A stretch of 63,950 nt of DNA, from the NCBI RefSeq assembly GCF_900142145.1, contig NZ_FQZV01000022.1:1-63950 (forward strand), in the 5' to 3' direction. Numbering within the stretch: the stretch's first letter is position 1; the number at the start of each line of letters is the position of its first letter. The stretch is from Geosporobacter subterraneus DSM 17957. Its GTDB lineage: Bacteria; Bacillota; Clostridia; Peptostreptococcales; Thermotaleaceae. The position numbers were made by a program, and so were the translations under genes. A model generated the notes under the pieces. It did no database searches. It was not told the DNA's origin and worked only from the letters and a program-made list of their open reading frames with translations. Below are positions 36,335 through 45,204 of this stretch, in pieces.

Positions 36335-36811
36335 ATGTTTAATATCGGCGATAAAGTTGTTTATCCTATGCATGGAGCGGGTATCATTGAAGCGATAGAG
36401 GAAAAAGAGATCCTTGGAAAGAAAAGAAAATATTACATCATGAAAATGCCTTTGGGAGATATGAAGGTCATGATTCCCCTAGATACAGTTGAAGATATAG
36501 GAATTAGAGAGATTATTTCTCTTAGTGAAGTAGATCAAGTGATTGCAGTTTTAAGTGATGATATCTCAAAAATGCCAAAGAATTGGAACCGTCGGTATCG
36601 GGCAAACATGGATAGGATAAAGAGCGGAGACATCTACGAAGTTGCCGAAGTAGTAAGGAATTTGATGCTGAGGGACCGGGAGAAGGGGTTATCCACAGGG
36701 GAACGAAAAATGCTGAGCAATGCAAAACAGATTTTGGTCAGTGAAATCGTCTTAGCAAGAGGAATTGAAGAAAAGGCAGCGGAGGAATTGATAAACGGTG
36801 CGGTTCAATAA
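36335..36811 (+). CDS. carD: CarD family transcriptional regulator
   Basis: A 158-residue protein that binds the RNA polymerase beta subunit and stabilises open promoter complexes, mainly at rRNA promoters. The N-terminal RNA-polymerase-interaction domain begins MFNIGDKVVYPMHGAGII. The helical C-terminal DNA-binding domain includes MPKNWNRRYRANMDRIKSG (in part) and GERKMLSNAKQIL. The ATG follows AGGAGGG. Two near-consensus promoters indicate strong expression. It lies between disA and yacL, as expected in clostridia. Confidence 0.94.
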   Translation: MFNIGDKVVYPMHGAGIIEAIEEKEILGKKRKYYIMKMPLGDMKVMIPLDTVEDIGIREIISLSEVDQVIAVLSDDISKMPKNWNRRYRANMDRIKSGDIYEVAEVVRNLMLRDREKGLSTGERKMLSNAKQILVSEIVLARGIEEKAAEELINGAVQ

Positions 36812-36825
36812 GGATAGAGCTATGT

Positions 36826-36853
36826 GAAGCGTCAGTGTGACGCTTCTATTTAT
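36826..36853 (+). terminator. Weak terminator after carD
   Basis: GAAGCGTCA pairs perfectly with TGACGCTTC around GTG, but the following tract (TATTTAT) is poor in T. Confidence 0.55.
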
Positions 36854-36993
36854 GTCAAGGCAAAAGGATCAAAGAGGAAATATAAGGCAAATGTCCTGAC
36901 TCTTATTATTGAAAACCTATTGAAATACCCGATTATTTAGTTATAAAATAGAATTAGCATGGTTATACTGTTATGATAGGAGGTGAAATATGA

Positions 36994-38115
36994 ATGTTCA
37001 ATAAAATCATTAGAGGAGCATTAGCCCTAGCAGGTGCTTCAGCAGGATATGCAACCGCTGTATTACTGACGAAGCTTGTAGGCATCCAGCAGCTGGTAGA
37101 GGTGCCTGAGATTACACCTATTATGGAATTGATTATATATGGTATGGGTGCATTCGCCGGTGGAATCATATTTTTTATTATTACTCCATGGCTGATGGAG
37201 AAAGGCTTAAATTCAGCCAACTGGGTTGAAGGAGAATTACAGAAAATACCGACCACTGACATGGTCATTGGATCTCTAGGACTCATCATAGGCTTGTTTA
37301 TCGCCTATTTAATAAGCCAACTTTTAATGGGAATACCGATACCATTTTTAGGAACAATCCTATCAGTACTCTTATATATCTTTTTAGGATATCTGGGTGT
37401 AAGCATTGCCACAAAGAAGCGGGATGACCTTTGGAACCTTGCAGCCCTCTTTAAGAAAAGCGGAGCAGGCAAGGATAAAGCAGGAGCCAAGAAAGAATAC
37501 AGAAGTCAGCCTAAAATACTGGATACCAGCGTAATCATTGACGGAAGAATTGCAGATATTACACAAACCGGATTTGTAGAAGGGCCCATTGTAATACCAG
37601 AGTTTGTTTTAGAGGAGCTTAGACACATCGCAGATTCGTCTGACAGCCTAAAACGTAACAGAGGGCGTCGGGGGTTAGACATTCTAAATAGAATTCAAAA
37701 AGAGCTTCAAGTAGAGGTTCAGATTACTGACAAGGATTTTGAGGATGTAGCAGAGGTGGACATTAAGCTTTTAAAGCTGGCTCAGTTTATGTCAGGAAAA
37801 GTAGTGACCAATGATTATAATCTCAATAAGATTGCTGAGCTGCAGGGAGTTCCCGTGCTGAATATTAACGAATTGGCTAATGCAGTAAAACCGGTGGTGC
37901 TGCCTGGGGAAGAAATGATTGTTCAGGTAATCAAGGAAGGAAAAGAGTCTGGACAAGGGGTTGCATATCTAGACGATGGCACCATGATAGTAGTAGAAGG
38001 TGGAAGGAAACATATTGGCGAAACCATGGGGGTTTTAGTAACCAGCGTACTGCAAACTGCAGCTGGTAGGATGATCTTTGCAAAACCTAAGTCGATGGCT
38101 GACAAAACGGCATAA
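36994..38115 (+). CDS. yacL: PIN/TRAM domain membrane protein (YacL type)
   Basis: A 373-residue protein. Residues 1-140 contain about four membrane segments. A cytoplasmic PIN ribonuclease-fold domain follows, starting ILDTSVIIDGRIADI with the first catalytic Asp and including VVTNDYNLNKIA, then a C-terminal TRAM RNA-binding domain (EGKESGQGVAYLDDGTMIVV, in part). Bacterial YacL-type proteins lie in this same neighbourhood (disA-yacL-ispD). The substrate is unknown; RNA is likely. GGAGGTG precedes the start. Confidence 0.92.
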   Translation: MFNKIIRGALALAGASAGYATAVLLTKLVGIQQLVEVPEITPIMELIIYGMGAFAGGIIFFIITPWLMEKGLNSANWVEGELQKIPTTDMVIGSLGLIIGLFIAYLISQLLMGIPIPFLGTILSVLLYIFLGYLGVSIATKKRDDLWNLAALFKKSGAGKDKAGAKKEYRSQPKILDTSVIIDGRIADITQTGFVEGPIVIPEFVLEELRHIADSSDSLKRNRGRRGLDILNRIQKELQVEVQITDKDFEDVAEVDIKLLKLAQFMSGKVVTNDYNLNKIAELQGVPVLNINELANAVKPVVLPGEEMIVQVIKEGKESGQGVAYLDDGTMIVVEGGRKHIGETMGVLVTSVLQTAAGRMIFAKPKSMADKTA

Positions 38116-38131
38116 TACATTATTATAAGAA

Positions 38132-38166
38132 GAGCAAACCCGGTTTTTACCGGGTTTTGCTTTTTC
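38132..38166 (+). terminator. Terminator after yacL
   Basis: GCAAACCCGG pairs with CCGGGTTTTGC with one bulge, around TTTTTA, then TTTTTCTG. Confidence 0.85.
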
Positions 38167-38324
38167 TGAAAAGAACATAAAAAAAAGTAGAATAAGTGAA
38201 CCAAATTGTGTAAAATGGAAAAGGGTCCAATGATCTGTAGGATTCCATAAAAGGAATCATTCATAATTTTTAGTTTTTTTGGATAACCCTATAGTTAAGT
38301 ATACAAAAAAGGAGTTACGAATAG

Positions 38325-39017
38325 ATGAATTCAGCTATTATACTAGCAGCAGGAAAAGGGGCCCGGATGAAGGCAGAGTTAAATAAGCAGTATCTGGTTT
38401 TGAAGGATAAACCTATCATTGCCCATACCCTAACTGTGTTTGAAAACTGTTCACTCATCGATGAAATCATATTGGTAATCAATCCTGAGGAAAAAGAAAT
38501 ATGCAAGAAGAGGATTTTGGAACGGTTTAAATATAAGAAAATAACCCAGCTTGTCAGTGGCGGTTCAGAGCGGCAGGAATCGGTACACAATGGTCTCAAT
38601 GCTGTGGATCAGAGGGCGGAAATTGTGCTGATACACGATGGAGCACGTCCTTTAGTAACTTCTAAGATCATAGAAAGGTGTGTTCAAGGAGCCAAAGCCT
38701 ATGGCGCCGTATCCGCAGGCGTACCGATTAAGGAAACCATAAAGATTATGACTAAGGATCGGTTTGTTCAATATACACCTAAACGGGAGGATGTTTGGAT
38801 TACGCAAACGCCTCAGGCTTTCCGGATTGACATCATCAGGGAGGCCCATGACTTTGCCATTCGTCATGAAGTGCTGGGCACCGATGATGCCATGCTGGTG
38901 GAGCATATGGGCGCCAAGGTCAAAATGGTAGAAGGAGACTATGAAAATCTCAAAATTACAACCCCTGAAGATTTAATTGCAGCGGAAGCAATTTTAGGTT
39001 ATAAACGAAGAATATAA
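38325..39017 (+). CDS. ispD: 2-C-methyl-D-erythritol 4-phosphate cytidylyltransferase
   Basis: A 230-residue enzyme of the MEP isoprenoid pathway that makes CDP-methylerythritol. The nucleotide-binding N-terminus is AIILAAGKGARMKAELNKQ. Other family motifs are SGGSERQESVHNGL and IHDGARPLV, and the C-terminal EGDYENLKITTPEDL is typical. In most Firmicutes ispF follows directly; here ispF lies 12.7 kb downstream, behind an inserted block. The ribosome site AAAGGAG is 10-11 bases from the ATG. Confidence 0.96.
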   Translation: MNSAIILAAGKGARMKAELNKQYLVLKDKPIIAHTLTVFENCSLIDEIILVINPEEKEICKKRILERFKYKKITQLVSGGSERQESVHNGLNAVDQRAEIVLIHDGARPLVTSKIIERCVQGAKAYGAVSAGVPIKETIKIMTKDRFVQYTPKREDVWITQTPQAFRIDIIREAHDFAIRHEVLGTDDAMLVEHMGAKVKMVEGDYENLKITTPEDLIAAEAILGYKRRI

Positions 39018-39018
39018 T

Positions 39019-39066
39019 CAAAAAGAGTCAATAATTTCTAATAAAATTATTGACTCTTTTTGATTG
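39019..39066. terminator. Bidirectional terminator between ispD and hprK
   Basis: ATCAAAAAGAGTCAATAATTT pairs almost perfectly with AAATTATTGACTCTTTTTGAT (each shown within length limits as arms at 39018-39038 and 39046-39065). Runs of A and T on either side allow use in both directions. Confidence 0.9.
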
Positions 39067-39069
39067 CTT

Positions 39070-39984
39070 CTACAAACCTTGACTTAGACTCTTGATCCTT
39101 TCATCCAATAGCTTTGCAGTATTATAGCCCATTACATTCTGCCTATAATTGAGTGCGGCAATCTCGATGATGACAGCCAGGTTTCTGCCGGTACGGACAG
39201 GCACAATAATCTCGGGGATTTGGACACCCATGATTTCTCTGTATTGGTAAGCGTCACCAATACGATCGTAGTAGGTTTCTTCATCCCAAGGTTCCAAATG
39301 GATAACCATTTCTATAGATTTCTGTAAACGAATGGCTTGCAGACCAAAAAGAGATTTAATATCCAAAATACCGATACCTCTGATTTCCAGCAGGTGTTTC
39401 GTCAGCTCTGAGCCTGTACCGACTAGGGTGTCTGGACTCGGCTTTTTGATAACTACATTATCATCTGCAATAAGCAGATGGCCGTTTTTAATAAGGGCTA
39501 AGGCAGTTTCACTCTTGCCAATACCGCTTTTTCCTGTGATTAGTACACCTACGCCGAATACATCTAATAAAACTCCGTGATAATTCATGGTTTCTGCTAA
39601 TTCATGGAGCAGATAGGAGGTGAGATTTACATTCAAAAGAGAAGTAGAGGTATTGGTAGCAAGAAGCCAACGATGATACTTTTTTGAGGCTTTTTGAATC
39701 TCAATTGGAACTGTGTTTCCGTGGGTGACAATGACGCAGGGAATCTCGTGGGATAGGAGAGTTTTAGCGGCTTTTGCTTTCTTTGCAGGGGATAGACTTT
39801 GAAAATAACTGGTTTCTGCGTTGCCTAATATCTGAATCCTTTTTTGTCCAAAATATCCATAGAATCCGGCTAACTGAAGGCCGCATCGATTTAACTCATT
39901 CTCAGTAACCAGTAAATCAGGATCTCCTTCATTGCAGACTGTTAACTGAAACTCTCGAATAATTTCTTGTATGGATACGCCCAT
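39070..39984 (-). CDS. hprK: HPr kinase/phosphorylase
   Basis: A 304-residue bifunctional enzyme that phosphorylates HPr on Ser46 and reverses it, controlling carbon catabolite repression. Walker A is GKSGIGKS (151-158), with the catalytic His at 136 (NYHGVLLDVFG). The C-terminal signature EIRGIGILDIKSLFG and VPVRTGRNLAVIIE are present. The ATG at 39984 follows GAAAGGGG; an upstream TTG at 40002 overlaps the ribosome site. It is divergent from the PTS cluster whose last gene is an HPr protein, which may be its target. Confidence 0.96.
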   Translation of the reverse strand: MGVSIQEIIREFQLTVCNEGDPDLLVTENELNRCGLQLAGFYGYFGQKRIQILGNAETSYFQSLSPAKKAKAAKTLLSHEIPCVIVTHGNTVPIEIQKASKKYHRWLLATNTSTSLLNVNLTSYLLHELAETMNYHGVLLDVFGVGVLITGKSGIGKSETALALIKNGHLLIADDNVVIKKPSPDTLVGTGSELTKHLLEIRGIGILDIKSLFGLQAIRLQKSIEMVIHLEPWDEETYYDRIGDAYQYREIMGVQIPEIIVPVRTGRNLAVIIEIAALNYRQNVMGYNTAKLLDERIKSLSQGL

Positions 39985-40047
39985 ATATAAAACCCCTTTC
40001 AAATAATCAGTTATTTTATATAAAAAAAGAAAAAAATTATCTAAAGT

Positions 40048-40075
40048 TTGACATTGTGTTCACAATATTTATGAT
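40048..40075 (+). promoter_or_regulatory. Strong promoter with embedded palindrome
   Basis: TTGACA (40048-40053), 16-base spacer, TATGAT (40070-40075). The spacer holds the inverted repeat ATTGTG-TT-CACAAT (40053-40066), a likely operator. No gene follows within 350 bases; a terminator-like hairpin does. Confidence 0.6.
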
Positions 40076-40081
40076 GGGTTA

Positions 40082-40194
40082 TTCTCAAGATCAGAAATTA
40101 TGTAAAAATAGAAGTATAGGCAAGATGATTAAATATAAAGAATTATACCCTGAACGGTAAATGTTTTCAACATGGGCTGTCAGGGTTATTTTTT
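40082..40194 (+). ncRNA. Candidate small RNA or regulatory leader
   Basis: A transcript from the promoter at 40048-40075 would run about 110 bases to a hairpin (ACCCTGA 40147-40153 with TCAGGGT 40180-40186, inner ATGTT-TTC-AACAT) followed by TATTTTTTT. An 11-codon frame (40125-40160) ends inside the stem and could be a leader peptide, though its ribosome site is weak. GGTAAATGTTTTCA (40156-40169) within it matches a catabolite-response element at 12 of 14 positions. RNA product and role are inferred. Confidence 0.4.
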
Positions 40195-40363
40195 TGAAAA
40201 TAACGAGAAAAACCGAAACCAGAGAAATTAAGGACTTAAAAATGAAAGATTAAAATAGGATGAATAAGGGTTATTGATTTAAAACATATAACCCCCAAAA
40301 AATCATCTATGAGAATCCCAAAATGTTAGTTAATTATTACACAAAGTAAGTTGTGAGGCGGGA

Positions 40364-40392
40364 TTGACTAGTAAAAATATTTAGAATATAAT
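40364..40392 (+). promoter_or_regulatory. Promoter of the polyol PTS cluster
   Basis: -35 TTGACT (40364-40369), 17-base spacer, -10 TATAAT (40387-40392), 63 bases before the regulator start codon. Confidence 0.8.
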
Positions 40393-40454
40393 GTCATAAG
40401 AAATAATGTGCAATATCAGAACAAATGTAAAAATAAAAGGATGGGAGTATTTGA

Positions 40455-41402
40455 ATGAAAAAAATTCTTGGAGATATTCGTTTGATGGTGAAATGCTGCA
40501 TCCTATATTATGAAGAGGATTTAGGACAGCAAGAGATTGCCAAACTTTTAGGCATCTCAAGACCTACGGTATCAAGGCTTCTAAAGGAAGCTAAAGAAAG
40601 CGGCATTGTAAAAATTGAAATAAATCGGGGCTTCCAATCAGATTATCAGTTGCTTGAGAGAAAACTGGAAAAACACTTGGGCTTAAAAGAAGTAATCATC
40701 GTTGAAGATAAACTGGATGCAGCGGTGCAAAAACTTGAGTTAGCAAATGCTGCAGCAAAGTATTTGGAACGTACCATTGCAGATGGAGATGTGGTTGGTG
40801 TATCTATGGGGACTACCATTAAAGAAATTGCCCAGTACGTAAAAAATACCAATACTCTTCAAGTGACCTTTGTGCCCCTAATCGGGGGAGTAGGGCAAGT
40901 CGGCATCGATATTCATCCAAATCAAATTGTGCTTGAGCTGGCAAAGGCCTTTGGCGGTAAATTTTCTCTGCTGCATGCTCCTGCTGTAATATCCGATATT
41001 GGAATTAAGGCTAATTTACAGAAGGAGAAAGGCATTAAGCACATCCTGCAGCATATTCAACAAACGAATATTGCTGTTGTAGGCATCGGTGTACCTACGG
41101 ACAAAAGATCGACGATGATGGCAACAGGATATTATGATGAACAGGATATGAAGTCACTGAAAGAAAAGAAGGCCGTGGGAGATATCTGTTTGCAGTTTTA
41201 CGATATTAGGGGAAATACGGAACCCTTTGAGTTTAACGAAAGAGTATTTGGAATTGAAATCGCTCAGCTGAAATCTATTGACAAGGTAATCGGTGTAGCT
41301 GGCGGTGAAGAGAAAGCTCAGGCAATCTTAGGCGCTGTACATGGCAAATATATCAACGTTTTGGTAACGAATTACAGCTGCGGCAAAAAGCTCTTAAAAT
41401 AA
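40455..41402 (+). CDS. SorC-family sugar-binding transcriptional regulator
   Basis: A 315-residue regulator. The N-terminal helix-turn-helix (LGQQEIAKLLGISRPTVSRLLKEA, in parts; residues about 22-45) is followed by the SorC sugar-phosphate-binding domain: GVSMGTTIKEIA, VPLIGGVGQVG and, near the C-terminus, IDKVIGVAGGEEKAQAI. SorC proteins sense a phosphorylated sugar and control their own catabolic operon. It is the first gene of the cluster, 13 bases before gutM, with its own promoter, so it probably autoregulates. Confidence 0.92.
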   Translation: MKKILGDIRLMVKCCILYYEEDLGQQEIAKLLGISRPTVSRLLKEAKESGIVKIEINRGFQSDYQLLERKLEKHLGLKEVIIVEDKLDAAVQKLELANAAAKYLERTIADGDVVGVSMGTTIKEIAQYVKNTNTLQVTFVPLIGGVGQVGIDIHPNQIVLELAKAFGGKFSLLHAPAVISDIGIKANLQKEKGIKHILQHIQQTNIAVVGIGVPTDKRSTMMATGYYDEQDMKSLKEKKAVGDICLQFYDIRGNTEPFEFNERVFGIEIAQLKSIDKVIGVAGGEEKAQAILGAVHGKYINVLVTNYSCGKKLLK

Positions 41403-41415
41403 GGGAGATGGATTT

Positions 41416-41799
41416 ATGGATAAGATTTTTGTCATTGCTTTTGGATTACTTATATTACAGGGAGTTCTTTCCTTTAATCAGATAAAAAACTATCAGATAC
41501 GCATCAAAGAACTAAAAAAGAAGGGACTTGTAGGGATCGGGAGAGAAAAAGGCTTGTTGCGAGCTGGGAATATAACGATTTTAGTCTGCAACAAACAGGG
41601 GAAGATCATTGCAGCTGAGAAAATGGAAGGCATAACAGTATTTAGCCGTTTTCGAGAAATCGATTCTCTGAAGGGTATGACGCTGCAGCAATTGAAGGAG
41701 ATATATACCGATAAGAAAAAAAATATAGGAGCTAAAGCGATGCTCCAAGCAATTGACAGCCTGGAAACCGCCACGAAGGTCAACGGACAGGTGCTTTAA
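41416..41799 (+). CDS. gutM: GutM-like glucitol operon activator protein
   Basis: A 127-residue protein with an N-terminal membrane segment (IFVIAFGLLILQGVLSF). The cytoplasmic part has IKELKKKGLVGIGREKG, LVCNKQGKIIAAEKMEGITVFSRF (in parts), the pattern of GutM/SrlM. In E. coli GutM activates the sorbitol operon, probably by a membrane-linked mechanism. Its presence between a SorC regulator and a glucitol-type PTS matches gut operon logic, but the regulator here is SorC-type rather than GutR. Confidence 0.87.
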   Translation: MDKIFVIAFGLLILQGVLSFNQIKNYQIRIKELKKKGLVGIGREKGLLRAGNITILVCNKQGKIIAAEKMEGITVFSRFREIDSLKGMTLQQLKEIYTDKKKNIGAKAMLQAIDSLETATKVNGQVL

Positions 41800-41906
41800 T
41801 CATCCACATAAACCACAATAAAAGAAAGGAGGGTAGAGCTCTTCAGTTTTACAAATCCATAAGGCTAAAGGCAATCAATCATTATGAATGAGAAGGGGGA
41901 AAAAGC

Positions 41907-42437
41907 ATGTTAACAACCTTAGCAAATTTGGCTGACAGCTTCATCGGGCTCTTCCGAGAAGGGGGAAATGTTTTTGTTAGCCTTGTAACGGGGATTTTGC
42001 CCACACTGATTGTACTAATCACCGCTGTCAATGCACTCATTAAAATTATTGGTGAGGAAAAGGTACATAGGGTTGCTCAGGCAGCTACTAAAAACTTCAT
42101 TACAAGATATACGGTTTTCCCGGTACTGGCAGTATTTTTCCTAACAAATCCAATGTGTTATTCTTTTGGTAAGTTTTTAGAAGAAAAATATAAACCGGCA
42201 TTCTATGATGCAGCAGTTTCTTTTGTTCACCCGATTACGGGTCTTTTCCCACATGCCAATGCAGGCGAGCTGTTTGTCTATATGGGAATTGCACAAGGGA
42301 TTCAGGAACGCGGGTTACCGCTGGGTGATTTAGCGGTAAGATACTTCTTAGCAGGGGTTGTAGTGATCTTCTTAAGAGGGGTTTTAACAGAAAGAATCAC
42401 TGGCATCATGATGAAACGTGCCGTAAAAAATGCATAG
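41907..42437 (+). CDS. srlA: PTS glucitol/sorbitol-type IIC component
   Basis: A 176-residue membrane protein forming part of the sugar channel. Features include FVSLVTGILPTLIVLITAVNALIKIIG (in parts), FPVLAVFFLTNPMCYSFGKFL and FVHPITGLFPHANAGELFVY, which are conserved in SrlA-type IIC2 proteins. About four membrane segments are predicted. A 107-base gap before it has no gene. It should work with the IIBC and IIA proteins next door; the actual polyol is unknown. Confidence 0.93.
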   Translation: MLTTLANLADSFIGLFREGGNVFVSLVTGILPTLIVLITAVNALIKIIGEEKVHRVAQAATKNFITRYTVFPVLAVFFLTNPMCYSFGKFLEEKYKPAFYDAAVSFVHPITGLFPHANAGELFVYMGIAQGIQERGLPLGDLAVRYFLAGVVVIFLRGVLTERITGIMMKRAVKNA

Positions 42438-42449
42438 GGAGGGATTAAG

Positions 42450-43439
42450 ATGAGTGATGCTTTGGCAACCTATAGAGCCGTAAAAATTGAAAAGGGCAGC
42501 AGCGGATGGGGCGGTCCACTAATCATTCAGCCTACCGCAGTGAGAAATAAGATTGTATCCATTACTGGTGGAGGCGTTGATCCCGTAACACAAAAAATAG
42601 CAGAGCTGACAGGAGGGATTCCGGTAGATGGATTCAACACGGGAGTACCTGACAGCGAAATAGCAGTAGTTGTGGTGGACTGTGGCGGAACGGCCAGATG
42701 CGGTGTATATCCTAAAAAGAGAATATATACGGTTAACTTGACCTCCGTAGGTGCATCAGGGCCCCTGGCACAATACATAAAAGAAGATATCTATGTTTCC
42801 GGTGTAAAGGAAAATAATATCAGCCTTTATGAAGGAAGCGTAGAACTAGAAGAGGAAATCGTTGAAGCGGTTAAGGCAGCACCTTCTAAAGCTGCTTCTG
42901 GCGCACCTGCAAAGGGAAATTTCCTTACTAAAATGGGGAAAGGTGTAGGAGGTATAGTCGGCAAACTATATCAAGCGGGAAGAGAAACGGTAGACCAGGT
43001 CATTAAAAATGTCATTCCATTCATGGCTTTTGTGAGTATGCTGATTGGTATTATTTTGAAATCAGGGATTGGTGATTGGATTGCCAATACCATATCACCC
43101 TATGCAGGGACACTGCTCGGATTGTTAGTGATATCCGTAGTTTGTGCAATACCTGTATTGTCGCCATTGTTAGGGCCTGGAGCGGTAATTGCACAAGTAG
43201 TAGGGGTTTTAGTTGGTGTTGAGATTGGAAAGGGGAGCATTCCACCTCAATATGCATTGCCAGCTTTATTTGCTATAAATCCTCAAGTTGGATGCGACTT
43301 CATACCTGTAGGCCTTAGCTTGGGAGAAGCTACGCCTGAAACAATCGAAGTCGGGGTTCCTGCAATTCTCATGTCAAGGTTAATTACAGGACCTATCTCC
43401 GTACTCATAGCCTATGCATTTAGCATAGGGCTCTATTAG
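42450..43439 (+). CDS. srlE: PTS glucitol/sorbitol-type IIBC component
   Basis: 329 residues. The N-terminal IIB domain has the phosphorylatable cysteine in [21 protein letters not shown] (in parts), followed by an Ala/Pro/Lys linker (residues about 140-155) and a C-terminal membrane domain (IIC1) with [25 protein letters not shown] and [19 protein letters not shown]. This matches E. coli SrlE in layout. It is 12 bases after srlA and followed by an intra-operon hairpin before the IIA gene. Confidence 0.94.
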   Translation: MSDALATYRAVKIEKGSSGWGGPLIIQPTAVRNKIVSITGGGVDPVTQKIAELTGGIPVDGFNTGVPDSEIAVVVVDCGGTARCGVYPKKRIYTVNLTSVGASGPLAQYIKEDIYVSGVKENNISLYEGSVELEEEIVEAVKAAPSKAASGAPAKGNFLTKMGKGVGGIVGKLYQAGRETVDQVIKNVIPFMAFVSMLIGIILKSGIGDWIANTISPYAGTLLGLLVISVVCAIPVLSPLLGPGAVIAQVVGVLVGVEIGKGSIPPQYALPALFAINPQVGCDFIPVGLSLGEATPETIEVGVPAILMSRLITGPISVLIAYAFSIGLY

Positions 43440-43450
43440 CAGCTAGCTTA

Positions 43451-43483
43451 GGGGTGTAATGCTCCCTAGGAGTATTATACCCC
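43451..43483 (+). promoter_or_regulatory. Intra-operon hairpin between srlE and srlB
   Basis: GGGGTGTAATGCTCC pairs with GGAGTATTATACCCC at 13 of 15 positions. There is no T run, so it is more likely an mRNA stability or processing element than a terminator. Confidence 0.55.
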
Positions 43484-43527
43484 AAAATTTAGACAAAAAC
43501 TAAGTATTTTTGCAAATGGGGGATTAT

Positions 43528-43881
43528 ATGAAGTATCAATCAACAATAAGTGGTTTAGGGGAGCTAGCCCTAGATTTTGCAGCGGATAATCTATTGATTT
43601 TTTTCAATGAAAACGCGCCGGCAGAATTAGCTGAAATCTCTATTCTGCATACAATAGAGGAACTTTCTGAAGATATTGAGGTTGGAGATGTGATTATACT
43701 CTCTAACCAGGAATATAGGGTTACTGCTGTTGGCGAAGAGGCAAATAAGACCTTTAGACAAATGGGACATTGTACTTTTAAATTCACGGGAAAGTCAGAG
43801 GCAGAACTTCCGGGACATATAGAGCTGCAGGGCAATCGGATGCCTGATATAAAAGTTGGAGATCTATTAATCGTTAAATAG
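43528..43881 (+). CDS. srlB: PTS glucitol/sorbitol-type IIA component
   Basis: A 117-residue cytoplasmic phosphocarrier that accepts phosphate from HPr and passes it to the IIB cysteine. ISILHTIEEL carries the likely phosphorylated His (near residue 42), as in IIA-Gut. EYRVTAVGEEANKTFRQMGH and LPGHIELQG match family segments. The start at 43528 follows GGGGGATTAT; an earlier TTG was rejected because it precedes that ribosome site. Confidence 0.92.
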   Translation: MKYQSTISGLGELALDFAADNLLIFFNENAPAELAEISILHTIEELSEDIEVGDVIILSNQEYRVTAVGEEANKTFRQMGHCTFKFTGKSEAELPGHIELQGNRMPDIKVGDLLIVK

Positions 43882-43911
43882 CGGTACGCAAAAGGAAATG
43901 GAGTGGTGGAT

Positions 43912-45201
43912 ATGTTGGGGATTAACTATAAATTAAAGGCATTGGAGCAACGGGGAGAAAAGATTATGGTAGGCATTGTAGGTGCCGGCCAAATGGGAAC
44001 AGGTATGGTTAGTCAAATGATGCTGATGAAGGGGGTCAAGCCTGCGGCCCTCATTGACATCAATATTGAGAGTGCAATCAAAGCCTATAAAAATGCAGGG
44101 ATCAAGGAAGAGGATTATCGGGTCGTCAACAGTTTAAGTGAGGCAAATCAATGGATGGAGCAGGGAAAGTACATTATTTCAGATAATGCAGAAATTGCAT
44201 CGAAAGCAAACTTAGTAGATGTAACAGTGGATGCCACAGGAGTACCAGAGGTGGGTGCTAAGATAGCCATCGAATCCATTACCAATAAAAAACACATTGT
44301 AATGCTCAATGTTGAAACCGATATTGTTATCGGACCACTGTTAAAAAAGCTGGCAGATAATGCAGGAGTAGTATATACAGGATCAGCCGGAGACGAACCG
44401 GGTTCAGTGAAAGAATTGTATGATTTTGCCAGTGCCCTTGGATTTGAAGTGAAGGTGATTGGCAAGGGGAAGAATAATCAATTGGATTTTGACGCAAATC
44501 CTGATTCCGTGCTGGAGGAGGCAACCCAAAGAGGGGTGAGCCCTAAGATGCTGACCTCCTTTAAGGATGGAACAAAAACAATGGTTGAAATGACAGCAAT
44601 GTCTAATGCCACAGGATACATACCCGATATCCGAGGAGGACATGGGGCTGTGGGTACCGTTGAAGAGCTGCCTAAATTATTTAGATTAAAGGAAGAAGGC
44701 GGTATTCTAAATCAATATGGGGTTGTGGACTTTGTCAATGGGGTTGCACCAGGTGTGTTTGTCATTGTTTCCAGCAGCCTGCCGGAAGTGAATCATGAGA
44801 TGCAGTACTTGAGCATGGGGCCAGGACCAAACTATGTTCTCTATAGACCCTATCATCTTTGCAGTTTGGAAACGCCATTGTCAGTAGTCCTAGCCGCATT
44901 GGATAAACAGCCCACCATCGTTCCGATGAAAGGACCTGTTTCAGAAACAATTACCGTAGCAAAGAAGGATTTGGAAGCCGGGCAGCGGCTGGATGGAATT
45001 GGGGGGTATACAGTATACGGAACCATAGAGAGAGCAGACGCAGCCAAAGGGATGGGAGCACTGCCCCTTGGCCTAATAAATAAGAATACTATCCTTAAAC
45101 AAAGTGTTAAGAAAGGCGATTTAATTACCTACGATATGGTAACGCTAGACCAAGATTCTCTAATTGTTCAGCTGCGAAAGCTGCAGGATACGTTCTTTTA
45201 A
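43912..45201 (+). CDS. NAD(P)-dependent oxidoreductase with C-terminal SAF domain
   Basis: 429 residues. The N-terminal Rossmann domain of the homoserine dehydrogenase type has VGIVGAGQMGTGMV near residue 20 and VDVTVDATGVPEVGA near residue 105. MNATGYIPDIRGGHG-like segments follow in the middle (MSNATGYIPDIRG). The C-terminus (from about residue 345) is a SAF domain (PVSETITVAKKDLEAGQRLDG, in parts; NTILKQSVKKGDLIT). It is not the SDR-type sorbitol-6-phosphate dehydrogenase (SrlD) expected in a gut operon. Its position after IIA suggests it oxidises the phosphorylated polyol. ATG 43912 was preferred over GTG 43903. Confidence 0.8.
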   Translation: MLGINYKLKALEQRGEKIMVGIVGAGQMGTGMVSQMMLMKGVKPAALIDINIESAIKAYKNAGIKEEDYRVVNSLSEANQWMEQGKYIISDNAEIASKANLVDVTVDATGVPEVGAKIAIESITNKKHIVMLNVETDIVIGPLLKKLADNAGVVYTGSAGDEPGSVKELYDFASALGFEVKVIGKGKNNQLDFDANPDSVLEEATQRGVSPKMLTSFKDGTKTMVEMTAMSNATGYIPDIRGGHGAVGTVEELPKLFRLKEEGGILNQYGVVDFVNGVAPGVFVIVSSSLPEVNHEMQYLSMGPGPNYVLYRPYHLCSLETPLSVVLAALDKQPTIVPMKGPVSETITVAKKDLEAGQRLDGIGGYTVYGTIERADAAKGMGALPLGLINKNTILKQSVKKGDLITYDMVTLDQDSLIVQLRKLQDTFF

Positions 45202-45204
45202 TAT

